Source: Proteiniphilum acetatigenes DSM 18083
GTDB taxonomy: Bacteria; Bacteroidota; Bacteroidia; Bacteroidales; Dysgonomonadaceae
Assembly: GCF_000380985.1 (NCBI RefSeq)
Contig: NZ_KB905692.1
Span: 62,001 to 126,000 of the forward strand
Length of the DNA stretch: 64,000 nucleotides
Direction: 5' to 3'
This document shows, one piece after another, positions 17,322 to 27,256 of the stretch (position 1 is the stretch's first letter; every line of letters starts with the position of its first letter). The notes beneath the pieces were generated by a model, which saw only the letters and a list, made by a program, of their open reading frames with translations, had not been told where the DNA came from and did no database searches. The translations under genes and the position numbers were made by a program.

Positions 17322-18665
17322 ATGAACAACAAATTGATCAAGAAGCATCCCTTAAAGACCACATGGACGCTGCTATTCGCATGTATATTGGCTATGTTTT
17401 CGTGTGGAGAAAATGACGATAACGAAAAAGGGAAGAGTGAATATGATCCCGGCAAGCCGGTGGAACTTACTACCTTTTATCCGGACTCAGGAAGATATCT
17501 GGAACAAGTGATGCTGGAGGGAAAGAACTTCGGTACCGATCCTGAGAAAATCAGAGTATATTTTAATAGCAAAAAAGCGGCAGTCATTGGTTCTACAGGC
17601 TCCAGGATGTATGTACTTGCTCCAAGATTGCCGGGCGATACCTGTGTGATCTCGGTAGCAATTGGTAATGATTCCGTTGCTTATGATCAAACATTCCGCT
17701 ATTTTTCGTCGGTTACAGTGAATACTATTGCGGGAAACGGCAATCAAGATGACTACCAGGATGGGGATCTTACTCAATCTATCCTGCAGCCCCGATATAT
17801 TTGTGTGGATAATGAAGACAACATCTTTATTACAACCAGAGGGCCTTATGAATTCGGTGGAACTAACGGTCATATGCACATTGTCAGAATTGATGAAGAA
17901 AATAACGAACTGATTACCATTGCCAGAGATGTTACTGCAAATATTCCGGCTGTAGATTTGGAAACGGGAATCATTACTATCTTAACTGAAACCACGGTTG
18001 GATCGTTTTTCACTCTCGATCCCAAGGAAATGTGGGCTCCCAGATTCCGAGAAATGAAATGGCCCCCCGCCGGAGACAGACCCACGGAAGGTTATAAACA
18101 TAGCGTGGTAGTGAATCCCAGTGATGGTTTTGTTTACACCCGTTACTATCATGGGCACATCGTAAAAATGAATCCCCGAACATACGAAGTGGAAACCATT
18201 TTTAAAACGGAACAAGGAGACAGCTATGGACTGACATTCAATCCTCTTGAACCAAACATTTTATATATATCGTTTTGGGGCAACTCTGGGGTTAATGCAA
18301 ACAGCATTTGTAGTATTGATATTACTGATCCGGAAAACACATTTAAAAAACTTTCCGGTTCCACTAGTGGCGGACATCGGGACGGAGCCTTGGAAGTAGC
18401 CCAATTCCGTAATCCCAGTCAGATTTATAGTGATGCTGACGGGAATATTTATGTGGCGGATTGTAGCAACCATTGCATACGAAGAATTACCCCGGAGAAA
18501 ATGGTGGAAACCGTGTTAGGGATGCCCGGTACTGCCGGGTGGAAAGACGGAGGAAAGGAGGAAGCCTTATTCAATCTACCCAGAGGACTTGGCATAAGCA
18601 AAGATGGCTCAATCTATGTTGCAGACTTAGGTAATGCCCGCGTGAGAAAGCTTTCCATCAATTGA
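17322..18665 (+). CDS. TIG/NHL-repeat surface lipoprotein, first gene of PUL2
   Basis: The 447-residue product has its lipobox Cys at residue 28 (LAMFSC). Residues about 45-130 form an IPT/TIG Ig-like domain (LTTFYPDSGRYLEQVMLEGKNFG). The rest is an NHL-type beta-propeller with repeats such as PSQIYSDADGNIYVADCSNH and PRGLGISKDGSIYVADLGNA. TIG-NHL lipoproteins are common at the start or end of Bacteroidales PULs and are thought to bind glycan at the cell surface. It precedes susC by 145 nt and is the first gene after the activator-type promoter at 16869-16934. Confidence 0.85.
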   Translation: MNNKLIKKHPLKTTWTLLFACILAMFSCGENDDNEKGKSEYDPGKPVELTTFYPDSGRYLEQVMLEGKNFGTDPEKIRVYFNSKKAAVIGSTGSRMYVLAPRLPGDTCVISVAIGNDSVAYDQTFRYFSSVTVNTIAGNGNQDDYQDGDLTQSILQPRYICVDNEDNIFITTRGPYEFGGTNGHMHIVRIDEENNELITIARDVTANIPAVDLETGIITILTETTVGSFFTLDPKEMWAPRFREMKWPPAGDRPTEGYKHSVVVNPSDGFVYTRYYHGHIVKMNPRTYEVETIFKTEQGDSYGLTFNPLEPNILYISFWGNSGVNANSICSIDITDPENTFKKLSGSTSGGHRDGALEVAQFRNPSQIYSDADGNIYVADCSNHCIRRITPEKMVETVLGMPGTAGWKDGGKEEALFNLPRGLGISKDGSIYVADLGNARVRKLSIN

Positions 18666-18810
18666 TTTTTTAAGGATCTCACCGAAATAATCAGGCTATT
18701 GTACCGCATAAAACAGGATTAAAAGACAATTATAGTTTATTGCTCCAGCCCTCTTTCTTCCTGAAGATAAGAATAAATAATACAAATAATAACATTATAA
18801 TTTAAACTAA

Positions 18811-21800
18811 ATGAAACGCATAACGTGTATAGTATGGATACTTTTATCCGGTTGCTTTCTTCTTCCGGCACAACAAAGCACTTTTGTCATGGAGGGAACC
18901 GTCTATGACGAAACGAAAACACCCTTGCCTGGTGTTACGGTCTACCTGAGAGATAAAATCAGTGTCGGAACAACGACCAACATAGATGGTAAGTTCAGCA
19001 TCCGTGCTTCCAGAGGAGACATGATCGTTTTCACCTTTGTAGGTTACAAAAGGATCGAATATTTAGTGACCGAAGAGAAGAAAGACTTGGAAATTGTCTT
19101 TTCTGAAACAGCTCAGGAATTGGATGAAGTGGTGGTTACCGGACTGGGTAGCCAACGAAAGATTTCAACAGTGGCTGCTGTAAGCAGTGTAGACGTGGGT
19201 GAACTGCAAACACCTGCGGCATCCGTAGCCAACCTGCTGGGAGGACGCGTAGCCGGTGTGATCTCCATGCAAACCAGTGGAGAGCCAGGGAAAAACATTT
19301 CCGAATTTTGGGTCCGCGGTATCGGCACTTTTGGCGCCAATGCCAGCGCCCTGGTATTGATAGACGGACTGGAAGGGAATATCAACTCCATCGATCCTGC
19401 CGATATTGAAAGCTTCTCCGTACTGAAAGATGCCTCGGCCACCGCGGTGTATGGTGTCCGCGGAGCCAACGGAGTAGTATTAGTGACTACCAAAAGGGGG
19501 CAAGTAGATAAATTGACAATCACAGGACGCGCCAATTTTTCCGTCTCCCGGTTGAACAGAGTTCCTGAGTACCTGCGCGCTTACGATTATGCGAAGTTAG
19601 CCAATGAAGCCAGAGTGGTACGCGGAGACGCACCCATATACTCCGATGTGGAGTTAGATATCATTAACGACGGTTCTGATCCCGATCTCTATCCGGATGT
19701 GAGTTGGCAAGACGAGGTACTCCGAAATCATTCTTTCACTCAATCATATTACGTGAGTGCACGTGGCGGCGCACAGGTAGCACGCTATTTCCTCAGTTTG
19801 GGAATAAGTAATGAAACTGCCGCTTATAATTACGACAAAAACAGTGTATATGCGGCAAACACCGGATACAACACTTATAACTACAGAGGTAATATCGATC
19901 TGGAATTATCTCCCTCCACTACACTCTATTTCGGTACGGATGGTTTCCTTTCCATTCAAAACAATCCGGGTGTTGCGAGTACTGACTATATCTGGTACGC
20001 GCAGTCAAATCTTAACCCGTTATTGTTACCCATAAAGTATTCCAACGGACAACTTCCGGCCTCGGCAAGCAGCGCATCGTTACGGTCCCCTTTGGTGATG
20101 ATCAACCACATGGGCCGTCGCACCGATCAGCAGTACAGGGGTAAGTTCACGTTAGCGATCGACCAGAATCTCTCCATGGTCCTGGACGGCTTGAAATTAA
20201 AGGTGCAGGGGGCATATGATCTATATAGCAACTTTTCAGAAGGAAGATACATTCAACCAGCTCTTTACCAGGCGGTAGGTCGAGACCAACAAGGAAAACT
20301 GATAACCATCGAGAGAGTGAAGGAAGGAGGGATCTCCTATGCCCGGGGAACGGATCAGTTCCGAAAATACCATTTTGAGAGTACGCTCAACTACGACAAA
20401 GTATTCGCCGAAGACCATCGCGCTTCAGGATTAGTCTATTACTATCTGAGCGATCAGAAATGGGCAAACGAAGGAACCAATAATCTCAGCGCGATTCCTC
20501 TTCGCTACCAAGGCGTATCCAGTCGCCTCACCTATGGATTCAAAGATACCTACATGGTAGATTTTAACTTCGGATATACCGGTTCGGAAAACTTCCAGCC
20601 CGGCAGACAATATGGATTCTTTCCGTCCATCGCTCTGGGATGGGTGCCTTCCAATTATGATTTCATGAAAAAACATTTATCATGGATCAGCTTCCTGAAA
20701 TTCAGAGGATCGTACGGCACAGTAGGCAATGATCGTATCAGTTCGCGCAGATTTCCTTACCTCACCATGGTAAACAGAGGCACTACCGGACCGTGGGGCT
20801 CGGCTTCCGTTGAAAGCATCACGGAATCCACAATCGGAGCCGATAACCTGCAATGGGAAAAAGCATTGAAAGCCAACGTTGGTATCGAAGCGAACCTGCT
20901 TGACGACAAGATACAACTTGTTTTTGACATGTTCAATGACCAGCGAGACGGTATTTTCATGGAACGTGTACAGATTCCGGATTATGCAGGTTTGGTTACG
21001 ATGCCTTTCGGGAATGTGGGGAAAATGAAAAGTTACGGCGCGGACGGTAATGCCAGTTTCACACATAATCTAAGCAAAGATATGTCATTTACCGTGAGAG
21101 GAAATTTCACTTATTCGAAAAACAATGTCCAGAACTGGGAAGAGGCCAATCCCAAATATCCTTATCAGGAAGCATCCGATTATCCATTAGGCACTATCCG
21201 TGGATACCAGTCGATCGGCCTTTTTAAAGACTGGGATGATGTAAGGAATAGTCCGGCACAATTTGGGACGGTAATGCCCGGCGATATCAAATACCGTGAT
21301 GTGAACGGTGACGGGGTGATAAACTCCGACGACAGGGTACCTCTGTCTTACAGTACCTACCCCCTGCTAATGTACGGATTTGGCGGTGAATTCAAGTATA
21401 AAAACCTGACAGTGGGCGTCCTTTTTAAAGGAACCGGCAAGACCGATTTCTTCCATGTGGGATACAATGGAAATGGCACCGGATATGTACCTTTTTACAA
21501 CGGGATCAACGGGAATGTACTGAAGATCGCCAATGATCCAGCCAACCGATGGATCCCGGCAGATTATGCAGCAGCAAACGGAATTGATCCGTCGTTAGCG
21601 GAAAACCCTAATGCCCGTTATCCAAGATTGACATACGGGTACAACGAAAACAATTCACAATTGTCGGACTTCTGGAAAGGAGATGCACGGTATTTACGCT
21701 TACAGGAAGTAACCATCAATTACAATCTGAAAAATTCATTCCTGCAAAAAATAAAAGTTCAGTCCATCGATCTTCAATTAGTAGGTAATAATTTGCTATT

Positions 21801-21903
21801 ATGGGATAGAGTGAAGCTGTTCGATCCGGAGCAAGCTCACCGCAACGGCGAAGTATACCCGATTCCCACGACCTACACATTACAAATGTATATCAACTTG
21901 TAA
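18811..21903 (+). CDS. SusC/RagA-family TonB-dependent transporter of PUL2
   Basis: The product has 1030 residues: a signal peptide (to about 20), a carboxypeptidase-D regulatory-like domain (about 27-110, MEGTVYDETKTPLPGVTVYL), a plug domain (about 112-230, SALVLIDGLEGNINSIDPAD and KDASATAVYGVRGANGVVLV), and the barrel ending YTLQMYINL. No STN domain is present. It imports the glycan fragments produced at the surface by the PUL2 system, presumably rhamnose/arabinose-containing oligosaccharides judging by the neighbouring GH78 and GH127 genes. susD follows after 13 nt. The coding sequence looks more GC-rich than PUL1. Confidence 0.95.
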   Translation: MKRITCIVWILLSGCFLLPAQQSTFVMEGTVYDETKTPLPGVTVYLRDKISVGTTTNIDGKFSIRASRGDMIVFTFVGYKRIEYLVTEEKKDLEIVFSETAQELDEVVVTGLGSQRKISTVAAVSSVDVGELQTPAASVANLLGGRVAGVISMQTSGEPGKNISEFWVRGIGTFGANASALVLIDGLEGNINSIDPADIESFSVLKDASATAVYGVRGANGVVLVTTKRGQVDKLTITGRANFSVSRLNRVPEYLRAYDYAKLANEARVVRGDAPIYSDVELDIINDGSDPDLYPDVSWQDEVLRNHSFTQSYYVSARGGAQVARYFLSLGISNETAAYNYDKNSVYAANTGYNTYNYRGNIDLELSPSTTLYFGTDGFLSIQNNPGVASTDYIWYAQSNLNPLLLPIKYSNGQLPASASSASLRSPLVMINHMGRRTDQQYRGKFTLAIDQNLSMVLDGLKLKVQGAYDLYSNFSEGRYIQPALYQAVGRDQQGKLITIERVKEGGISYARGTDQFRKYHFESTLNYDKVFAEDHRASGLVYYYLSDQKWANEGTNNLSAIPLRYQGVSSRLTYGFKDTYMVDFNFGYTGSENFQPGRQYGFFPSIALGWVPSNYDFMKKHLSWISFLKFRGSYGTVGNDRISSRRFPYLTMVNRGTTGPWGSASVESITESTIGADNLQWEKALKANVGIEANLLDDKIQLVFDMFNDQRDGIFMERVQIPDYAGLVTMPFGNVGKMKSYGADGNASFTHNLSKDMSFTVRGNFTYSKNNVQNWEEANPKYPYQEASDYPLGTIRGYQSIGLFKDWDDVRNSPAQFGTVMPGDIKYRDVNGDGVINSDDRVPLSYSTYPLLMYGFGGEFKYKNLTVGVLFKGTGKTDFFHVGYNGNGTGYVPFYNGINGNVLKIANDPANRWIPADYAAANGIDPSLAENPNARYPRLTYGYNENNSQLSDFWKGDARYLRLQEVTINYNLKNSFLQKIKVQSIDLQLVGNNLLLWDRVKLFDPEQAHRNGEVYPIPTTYTLQMYINL

Positions 21904-21916
21904 ATAAAACAGTATT

Positions 21917-23932
21917 ATGAAGTCATTCTATACAGACATTTTTAAACAAATTATGGTCTTTTTATCACTGATGATATCTTTCTCCTCTTGCAAGGACCTG
22001 CTCAGTGTCGACAACTATTTCAGTGATGAATTGAAGTTGGATTCCGTTTTCGCGCAAACACGCTATGTGGAGGCCTACATGTGGGGAGCTGCCAGTCTGT
22101 TCCCCGACGAAGGAAATTTATTACAGAATCAGCACACACCGGGTCCCTTGGCTACCGACGAGGCATTTACCAGCTTTCTTACATTACATGGCTATAACGG
22201 CATGCGCTTTGTTTTAGGCGAAGTAACGGCAAATAATATGCATTCATTCGGAGGCGTTTGGGGTAACATGTATAAAATTATCCGTAAATGCAACACCATA
22301 TTGGCGCGTATTGATGAAGCGGCCGACATGACTACCCGGGAACGATTCAATATCATAGGATACACCCGCTTTATGAGAGGATATGCTTACTATAATCTTC
22401 TTATGGATTTTGGGCCACCTATCATTTTAGGAGATGAGATCATTGAGTCTAATGCTTCGCTTCCGGAGTACGACCGTCCTCGAAGCACCTACGACGAAGC
22501 GGTAGAGTATATCTGCAACGAACTGGAGGCCGCTGCAGAGCATTTACCGTACACGGTTCCACTAATGGAATTCGGACGTCCTACCAAAGGGGCTGCCTAT
22601 GGCTTGATTGCCCGGATACGACTGATCCATGCCAGTCCGTTATATAACGGTGGTGATGTAGCCCGCACTTATTTCGGCAATTGGAAACGTTCTGCCGACG
22701 GCGCTCAATACGTATCCCAAATATATGATGAAAAACGTTGGGCATTAGCGGCTGCGGCGGCTAAACGAGTAATGGAACTACAAGTTTCAGGAGCTCCCAT
22801 GTACAGGCTGTTTACCGTTCAGTCGGACTCGGAAACCTCCACGCTGCCCGAGGGAGTTACCTCCGATCCCGATTATTATAAAGAATGGCCGGACGGAGCC
22901 GCAGGAATTGATCCCTACAGGTCCTATTCCGAAATGTTCAACGGCGAAGCGGTAATCCCGGTTAACCCCGAGTATGTCTGGGGACGAAAAAGTGGTGCAA
23001 TAACAGCAAATACCCAGATGGTCTTTCCGCAAAGGTTAGACGGATGGAATGGGATGTGTATTACCCAAAAAGTGGTGGATGCCTACTCCATGATAGACGG
23101 ACGCTCTATCAATAATTCCAGTGACAGGTATCCGTACAGCGAAACCGGATTTTCCACCAACGTGCAAACATTTTCAGGATATCGTCTGAATGCAGGCGTG
23201 CACAACATGTATGTGAGTCGTGAACCTCGCTTCTATGCTTCCGTAGGCTTTAGCGAATGTTTCTGGCCCATGTCGTCTTCCACCTCTTCGGGATATTATA
23301 ACCAAACCATTACATACTATTATAATTCCCCGAATGGAAAAGGCGGTGTGAGTTCGCCCCAGGATTATCCCATTACCGGATATGTGATCAAAAAATTCGT
23401 TCATCCTTCGGATGCCTGGGGAGGAACAAATGCAAGAAGAATGGACAAAGGGTTTCCTATTATCCGTTACGCAGAGATTCTCCTCTCCTATGCTGAGGCG
23501 CTGAACAACCTGACAAGCAATCATACGATTGAAATGGGTGGACAGTCAATGGTACTTTCCCGAGATATGAGCGAAATCAGGAAGGCTTTCAATCAGGTAC
23601 GTTATCGTGCGGGATTGCCCGGCATAACGGGAACAGAGGATGCAAGCCGGATACAGCAACTCATTGAAGACGAGAGATTCATTGAGTTCCTTTTTGAAAA
23701 CCGTCGTTATTACGATGTAAGGAGATGGGGTATTTATGAAGAAGTGGAAAGCGTACCAATAAGAGGAATGAACGTAGAAGGAACAAAAGAGGTCTTTTAC
23801 ACACGGGTAATCCCCAACACGGCCCGTATTGGCTCGCGAATCGTGAATAAACGCCTGAATTGGCTGCCGATACCACTCAATGAAGTCAGATTATTACCCT
23901 CATTAGACCAGAATCCCGGTTGGGAAGACTAA
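21917..23932 (+). CDS. SusD/RagB-family glycan-binding lipoprotein of PUL2
   Basis: The 671-residue lipoprotein has its lipobox Cys at residue 25 (SFSSC). SusD features include the helical N-terminal half (MYKIIRKCNTILARIDEAA), YAEILLSYAEALNNL, RFIEFLFENRRYYDVRRWG, and the C-terminal LNWLPIPLNEVRLLPSLDQNPGWED. It lies directly after susC (13 nt) and is followed by a DUF4361-like lipoprotein whose ATG is 17 nt after this stop. It captures glycan at the surface for the SusC channel. It is about 100 residues longer than prototypical SusD. Confidence 0.95.
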   Translation: MKSFYTDIFKQIMVFLSLMISFSSCKDLLSVDNYFSDELKLDSVFAQTRYVEAYMWGAASLFPDEGNLLQNQHTPGPLATDEAFTSFLTLHGYNGMRFVLGEVTANNMHSFGGVWGNMYKIIRKCNTILARIDEAADMTTRERFNIIGYTRFMRGYAYYNLLMDFGPPIILGDEIIESNASLPEYDRPRSTYDEAVEYICNELEAAAEHLPYTVPLMEFGRPTKGAAYGLIARIRLIHASPLYNGGDVARTYFGNWKRSADGAQYVSQIYDEKRWALAAAAAKRVMELQVSGAPMYRLFTVQSDSETSTLPEGVTSDPDYYKEWPDGAAGIDPYRSYSEMFNGEAVIPVNPEYVWGRKSGAITANTQMVFPQRLDGWNGMCITQKVVDAYSMIDGRSINNSSDRYPYSETGFSTNVQTFSGYRLNAGVHNMYVSREPRFYASVGFSECFWPMSSSTSSGYYNQTITYYYNSPNGKGGVSSPQDYPITGYVIKKFVHPSDAWGGTNARRMDKGFPIIRYAEILLSYAEALNNLTSNHTIEMGGQSMVLSRDMSEIRKAFNQVRYRAGLPGITGTEDASRIQQLIEDERFIEFLFENRRYYDVRRWGIYEEVESVPIRGMNVEGTKEVFYTRVIPNTARIGSRIVNKRLNWLPIPLNEVRLLPSLDQNPGWED

Positions 23933-23949
23933 ACAATAAATTTATAGTT

Positions 23950-24912
23950 ATGAAACGAATATATATGATAAATAAAAACCGAAGAAAGGGATTGGGAATC
24001 GCATTGCCGGTGTTCCTTCTCTTTATCACCGCCACTTGTGACAGAGATGAAGTGTTTGAACGCGAACAATACAAAAATGTATTTGCCTTAATCAGTGAAA
24101 GCGACAACGTGTCGCGGAAATTTCACAAACTCGGTGAAGAATCGGTAGGCTATGTGGCGGCCTCTCTCGGCGGAACCAATCCAACCACCAAAGATATTGT
24201 AGTAGATCTAGTGGAGGATCAATCATTATTGGATGATTTTAATAAAACCAACTACGACACGGATATATCAAAATACGGAAAACCTCTTCCCGAGAGTAAA
24301 TACGATATAGACACATACCGGTTTACTATTCCGGCAGGAGAGATAAGCGGCAGGCTCCCCATCCGGATAAGACCCGACGGCCTTTCACCCGATACGGCTT
24401 ATTTCATTTCTTTGCGGGTAGATTCCCATTCAGCGTATGAGGTGAATCCTGAAAAAAGTTTTGTTTTATACCGGATAAGGACTAAAAACTACTGGGCGCA
24501 GGCAGACGGGAACACCAATTATTCCATGAGAGCAAAACTCCGGGTACAGGGATCGGCCAGCGAACTGGAAATGCCCGGAACAAAGGTGATGCATCCGATC
24601 ACGCAGAACAAAGTCCGGATAATGGCGGGCAATGAAACATACGAATCCGATGTGAACGTATTCAACAGGTTTGCCATCGTGCTGGAGATTGATGAAGACC
24701 ATAAAGTAACCATCACACCGTATAACAATGTGGAAGTTACCCAGGTGGACGGAGATCCGGACTTTCCCAACATTTTCAAAATAGAAGACGACGGTTTCAA
24801 GACCTACAAAACGTTCCTGCTCAGGTATGATTACAAAAGCGGAAATACGATTTATGAAATGAAAGAAGAATTAAGGCTCGAATTCAGTGAAGATGAAGAT
24901 GAAAATGAATAG
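23950..24912 (+). CDS. SusE-position lipoprotein, DUF1735/DUF4361-like (BT_3044-type)
   Basis: I place the start at ATG 23950 (320 residues), because the upstream TTG at 23920 lies inside susD and before the signal peptide. The lipobox Cys is about residue 30 (FITATC). The N-terminal part (YKNVFALISESDNVSRKFHKL and VAASLGGTN) resembles DUF1735. The C-terminal half (PGTKVMHPITQNKVRIMAGN to the acidic tail EDEDENE) resembles DUF4361 of BT_3044-like proteins. These are surface-located accessory glycan-binding lipoproteins encoded after susD. Family names are from memory. Confidence 0.8.
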   Translation: MKRIYMINKNRRKGLGIALPVFLLFITATCDRDEVFEREQYKNVFALISESDNVSRKFHKLGEESVGYVAASLGGTNPTTKDIVVDLVEDQSLLDDFNKTNYDTDISKYGKPLPESKYDIDTYRFTIPAGEISGRLPIRIRPDGLSPDTAYFISLRVDSHSAYEVNPEKSFVLYRIRTKNYWAQADGNTNYSMRAKLRVQGSASELEMPGTKVMHPITQNKVRIMAGNETYESDVNVFNRFAIVLEIDEDHKVTITPYNNVEVTQVDGDPDFPNIFKIEDDGFKTYKTFLLRYDYKSGNTIYEMKEELRLEFSEDEDENE

Positions 24913-24958
24913 CTTTTGCAGATATCGGAGACAGTAACCAATTAATTTATTTGGAATA

Positions 24959-26029
24959 ATGAAAACAAAATTCTTAAAATACAGCTTATGTTTCCTGTTG
25001 ATCAGTTATGGGACAGGATGTGATGATTACAATCAAAAGGTGATTGAAGAAAATATTTATGTGAACCGTGCGGAATTGTCGCTGTTTGTGGGAGAAACCA
25101 TTCAGCTGACGGCAAGTCCTACAGACGGAACATACCACTATTCTTGGTCGAGCGAAGATCCCACGGTAGCGACCGTATCTTCAACCGGTCTGGTGGAAGT
25201 GGTTGGCGAAGGGTTTACCAATATCGTGGTACGCGGAGGCGATCTATCCACAAAAGTACCTCTTACAGCCGTAATCAGAATACCTCTGGAAAATGTAGTC
25301 GTAAGTGAGCCCCTCCTGGAACTACTTCCGGGAAATAAAAAAACCGTACTCATCAGTTTTATTCCGGAAAATGCCAACGACATTCCTGCATATTCCTGGA
25401 GTTCGGAAAATCCGGATATAGCCACCGTTAGCGAAGGTGGTGAAATAACAGCCATTGATGAAGGTGTGACCAATATCGTCTATCGTATCGGCGAGATTGA
25501 GAAGAAAATTGTAGTGGACATAGCCTATACCCGTCCGTTCAAAGGGCCCCACATTCTTTCCGCAGCAACACCTTATGAACTTCCGGCGGCCAACTTTGAC
25601 CTTGGCGGCGAAGGGTCTGCTTTTCACGACAGCGATGCCACAGATTCTTCAGGACAAAACGGGAATTACCGTGTAAGCAACGGCGATAACAACAGCACCG
25701 CGGTTGACATAGAGGGCTTTGGGCTCAATGTCGGATGGACGGGTCCCGGAGAATGGTTACTCTATACGGTAGAGGTTTTGAATGAAGGGGATTATTTAGT
25801 TGAAGCACAAGTGGCGGTACCCGGCACAGGTAGCTTCCACATTGAAGTGGATGGAGTAAACGTGACCGGCACCATCGGTGTACCTGACACCGGCGGATGG
25901 GGGAGCTTCACGTGGGTTTCCACACCGGAAGATAAGCTGACTTTAACTTTGACTGAGGGAAGACATAAAATCAAATATTACTTTGAAGGGGGACACAACT
26001 TCAGGTCACTGAAGTTCACTAAAAAATAA
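24959..26029 (+). CDS. Lipoprotein with two Big_2 Ig domains and a CBM6-like module
   Basis: The 356-residue product has its lipobox Cys at residue 21 (YGTGC). Two bacterial Ig-like group 2 domains follow (about 33-108 and 110-188), each with the pattern YSWSSENPDIATVSEGGEIT. Residues about 200-356 form a CBM6-like beta-sandwich (AAIDFDLGGEG-type start, NVGWTGPGEWLLYTVEV, GRHKIKYYFEGGHNF). There is no catalytic domain. It is probably a surface protein that displays the CBM on an Ig stalk to hold the polymer near the SusC/D complex. It closes the first PUL2 transcription unit and is followed by a structured intergenic segment. Confidence 0.85.
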   Translation: MKTKFLKYSLCFLLISYGTGCDDYNQKVIEENIYVNRAELSLFVGETIQLTASPTDGTYHYSWSSEDPTVATVSSTGLVEVVGEGFTNIVVRGGDLSTKVPLTAVIRIPLENVVVSEPLLELLPGNKKTVLISFIPENANDIPAYSWSSENPDIATVSEGGEITAIDEGVTNIVYRIGEIEKKIVVDIAYTRPFKGPHILSAATPYELPAANFDLGGEGSAFHDSDATDSSGQNGNYRVSNGDNNSTAVDIEGFGLNVGWTGPGEWLLYTVEVLNEGDYLVEAQVAVPGTGSFHIEVDGVNVTGTIGVPDTGGWGSFTWVSTPEDKLTLTLTEGRHKIKYYFEGGHNFRSLKFTKK

Positions 26030-26034
26030 CAGAG

Positions 26035-26139
26035 TATCTTAATTTAAGATATAGCCTGCAGCGCTTCACATACCTTTTACCGATTAAACAACATTGCACA
26101 CCTGTATCGGAGAAAAGTATATGATATACTGCAGGCTAT
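26035..26139 (+). repeat. Structured intergenic segment with nested inverted repeats
   Basis: Immediately after the CBM6 gene come a 17-bp AT-rich palindrome (26035-26051, centre T26043), then an 11-bp perfect inverted repeat ATAGCCTGCAG (26051-26061) with CTGCAGGCTAT (26129-26139). A smaller palindrome GTATATGATATAC lies at 26118-26130. It could be a transcription terminator or an RNA-stability element ending the SusC/D transcript. No U-tract follows the large stem. Confidence 0.5.
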
Positions 26140-26176
26140 TGATTTAATTCGTTTATTACCGGGTATCTGAGACGCA

Positions 26177-26242
26177 ATATCAAAATACTTAGTTTTATAT
26201 CATTATGACAGGGTTATAGAATAGAAAAAATATTTATTTTTG
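26177..26242 (+). promoter_or_regulatory. AraC-type activator element and -7 box of the esterase-GH127-GH78 operon
   Basis: ATATCA half-sites at 26177-26182 and 26197-26202 are 20 bp apart with CTTAG at 26188-26192. The -7 box TATTTTTG is at 26235-26242, 47 bp after the C of CTTAG. The arrangement matches the PUL2 and four-GH78 promoters to within one or two bp. Confidence 0.7.
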
Positions 26243-26323
26243 TAAAACTGGATCGTAAAGCCAGAAAAATTACTAATAAAGATTTTGCTTTATCCAAAAA
26301 ACACAATTAAACAGTATATAACA

Positions 26324-27253
26324 ATGACAATTTACCGGGATCTGCTTATCGTTCTATTTTTTGGGTTTTGCCTTATGGTAAAGGGACAGGAATTGTTGCC
26401 GCAACAGGGACAGGAGTTTCTATTGTATGATAAAACAGATGAGATCATCGCAGAGGAGCATATCTATGATCGGGGAAATAACCTGATCATCACTAAAGTA
26501 ACCAATCCTTCGTTGACACCTTTCATACCATCTGATGGAAATATGGATAAAGCAGCCGTGATTATCTGTCCCGGTGGTGGATATCAAACCCTGCATATCC
26601 AACGGGAAGGATTCAGGGTTGCGGAGGCTTTCAGCAAACAGGGAATTGCGGCATTTGTGCTTAAATATCGCCTGCCTGACGAGGAAATCGTAACAGATAA
26701 ATCATTCGTACCATTAAAAGATGCACAACGTGCTATCCAACTCGTGCGTGAAAATGCGAAAAAATGGGGTATCGCTCCCGGTAAGATCGGGATAATGGGA
26801 TTCTCGGCAGGAGGGCATCTGGCCTCCTCTGCCGGAGTACATTATGATTCCACACTGATTGAGAACAAACGGAATACAAACCTAAAACCCGATTTTATGA
26901 TTCTCGTCTATCCGGTGATCAGTTTCAATGATAGTATCGGACATGTCGGCTCAAAAGATCATTTGCTGGGACAACATCCCGGGCAAAATTCGGTAAAATT
27001 CTTCTCCAACGAATTACAAGTGAATAGAGATACCCCTAAAACCATTCTCTTTCATGCCGGAGACGATACGGTTGTTCCGGTGGAAAATAGTCTTCGTTTC
27101 TATAATAAATTACTTCAAAATAGTATACCGGCCGAAATACATATTTATTCCAAAGGGGAACATGGTTTTGGGAGTACTCCATCCTTCGAGGATTGGTTCA
27201 ATCAATGTGTCCGCTGGATGAAGGTAGAACAATTACATTCTATAAACAGGTGA
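26324..27253 (+). CDS. Secreted alpha/beta-hydrolase esterase (BD-FAE / acetylesterase type)
   Basis: The start is set at ATG 26324 (309 residues); a TTG 39 nt upstream would place 13 odd residues before the signal peptide. After the signal sequence (FFGFCLMVKGQE) the fold shows the oxyanion segment ICPGGGYQTL, the nucleophile elbow GFSAGGHL with Ser at residue 161, an acid loop HAGDDTVVP and the catalytic His in KGEHGFG. This family removes acetyl or feruloyl groups from plant polysaccharides. It is the first gene of the operon with GH127 (3-nt gap) and GH78, so deacetylating the substrate before rhamnose/arabinose removal is a sensible role. Confidence 0.85.
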   Translation: MTIYRDLLIVLFFGFCLMVKGQELLPQQGQEFLLYDKTDEIIAEEHIYDRGNNLIITKVTNPSLTPFIPSDGNMDKAAVIICPGGGYQTLHIQREGFRVAEAFSKQGIAAFVLKYRLPDEEIVTDKSFVPLKDAQRAIQLVRENAKKWGIAPGKIGIMGFSAGGHLASSAGVHYDSTLIENKRNTNLKPDFMILVYPVISFNDSIGHVGSKDHLLGQHPGQNSVKFFSNELQVNRDTPKTILFHAGDDTVVPVENSLRFYNKLLQNSIPAEIHIYSKGEHGFGSTPSFEDWFNQCVRWMKVEQLHSINR

Positions 27254-27256
27254 AAT

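Noticed and set aside
26051-26139. Miniature transposable element (MITE)
   Set aside because: The 11-bp terminal repeats fit, but I see no clear target-site duplication and no second copy in the window.
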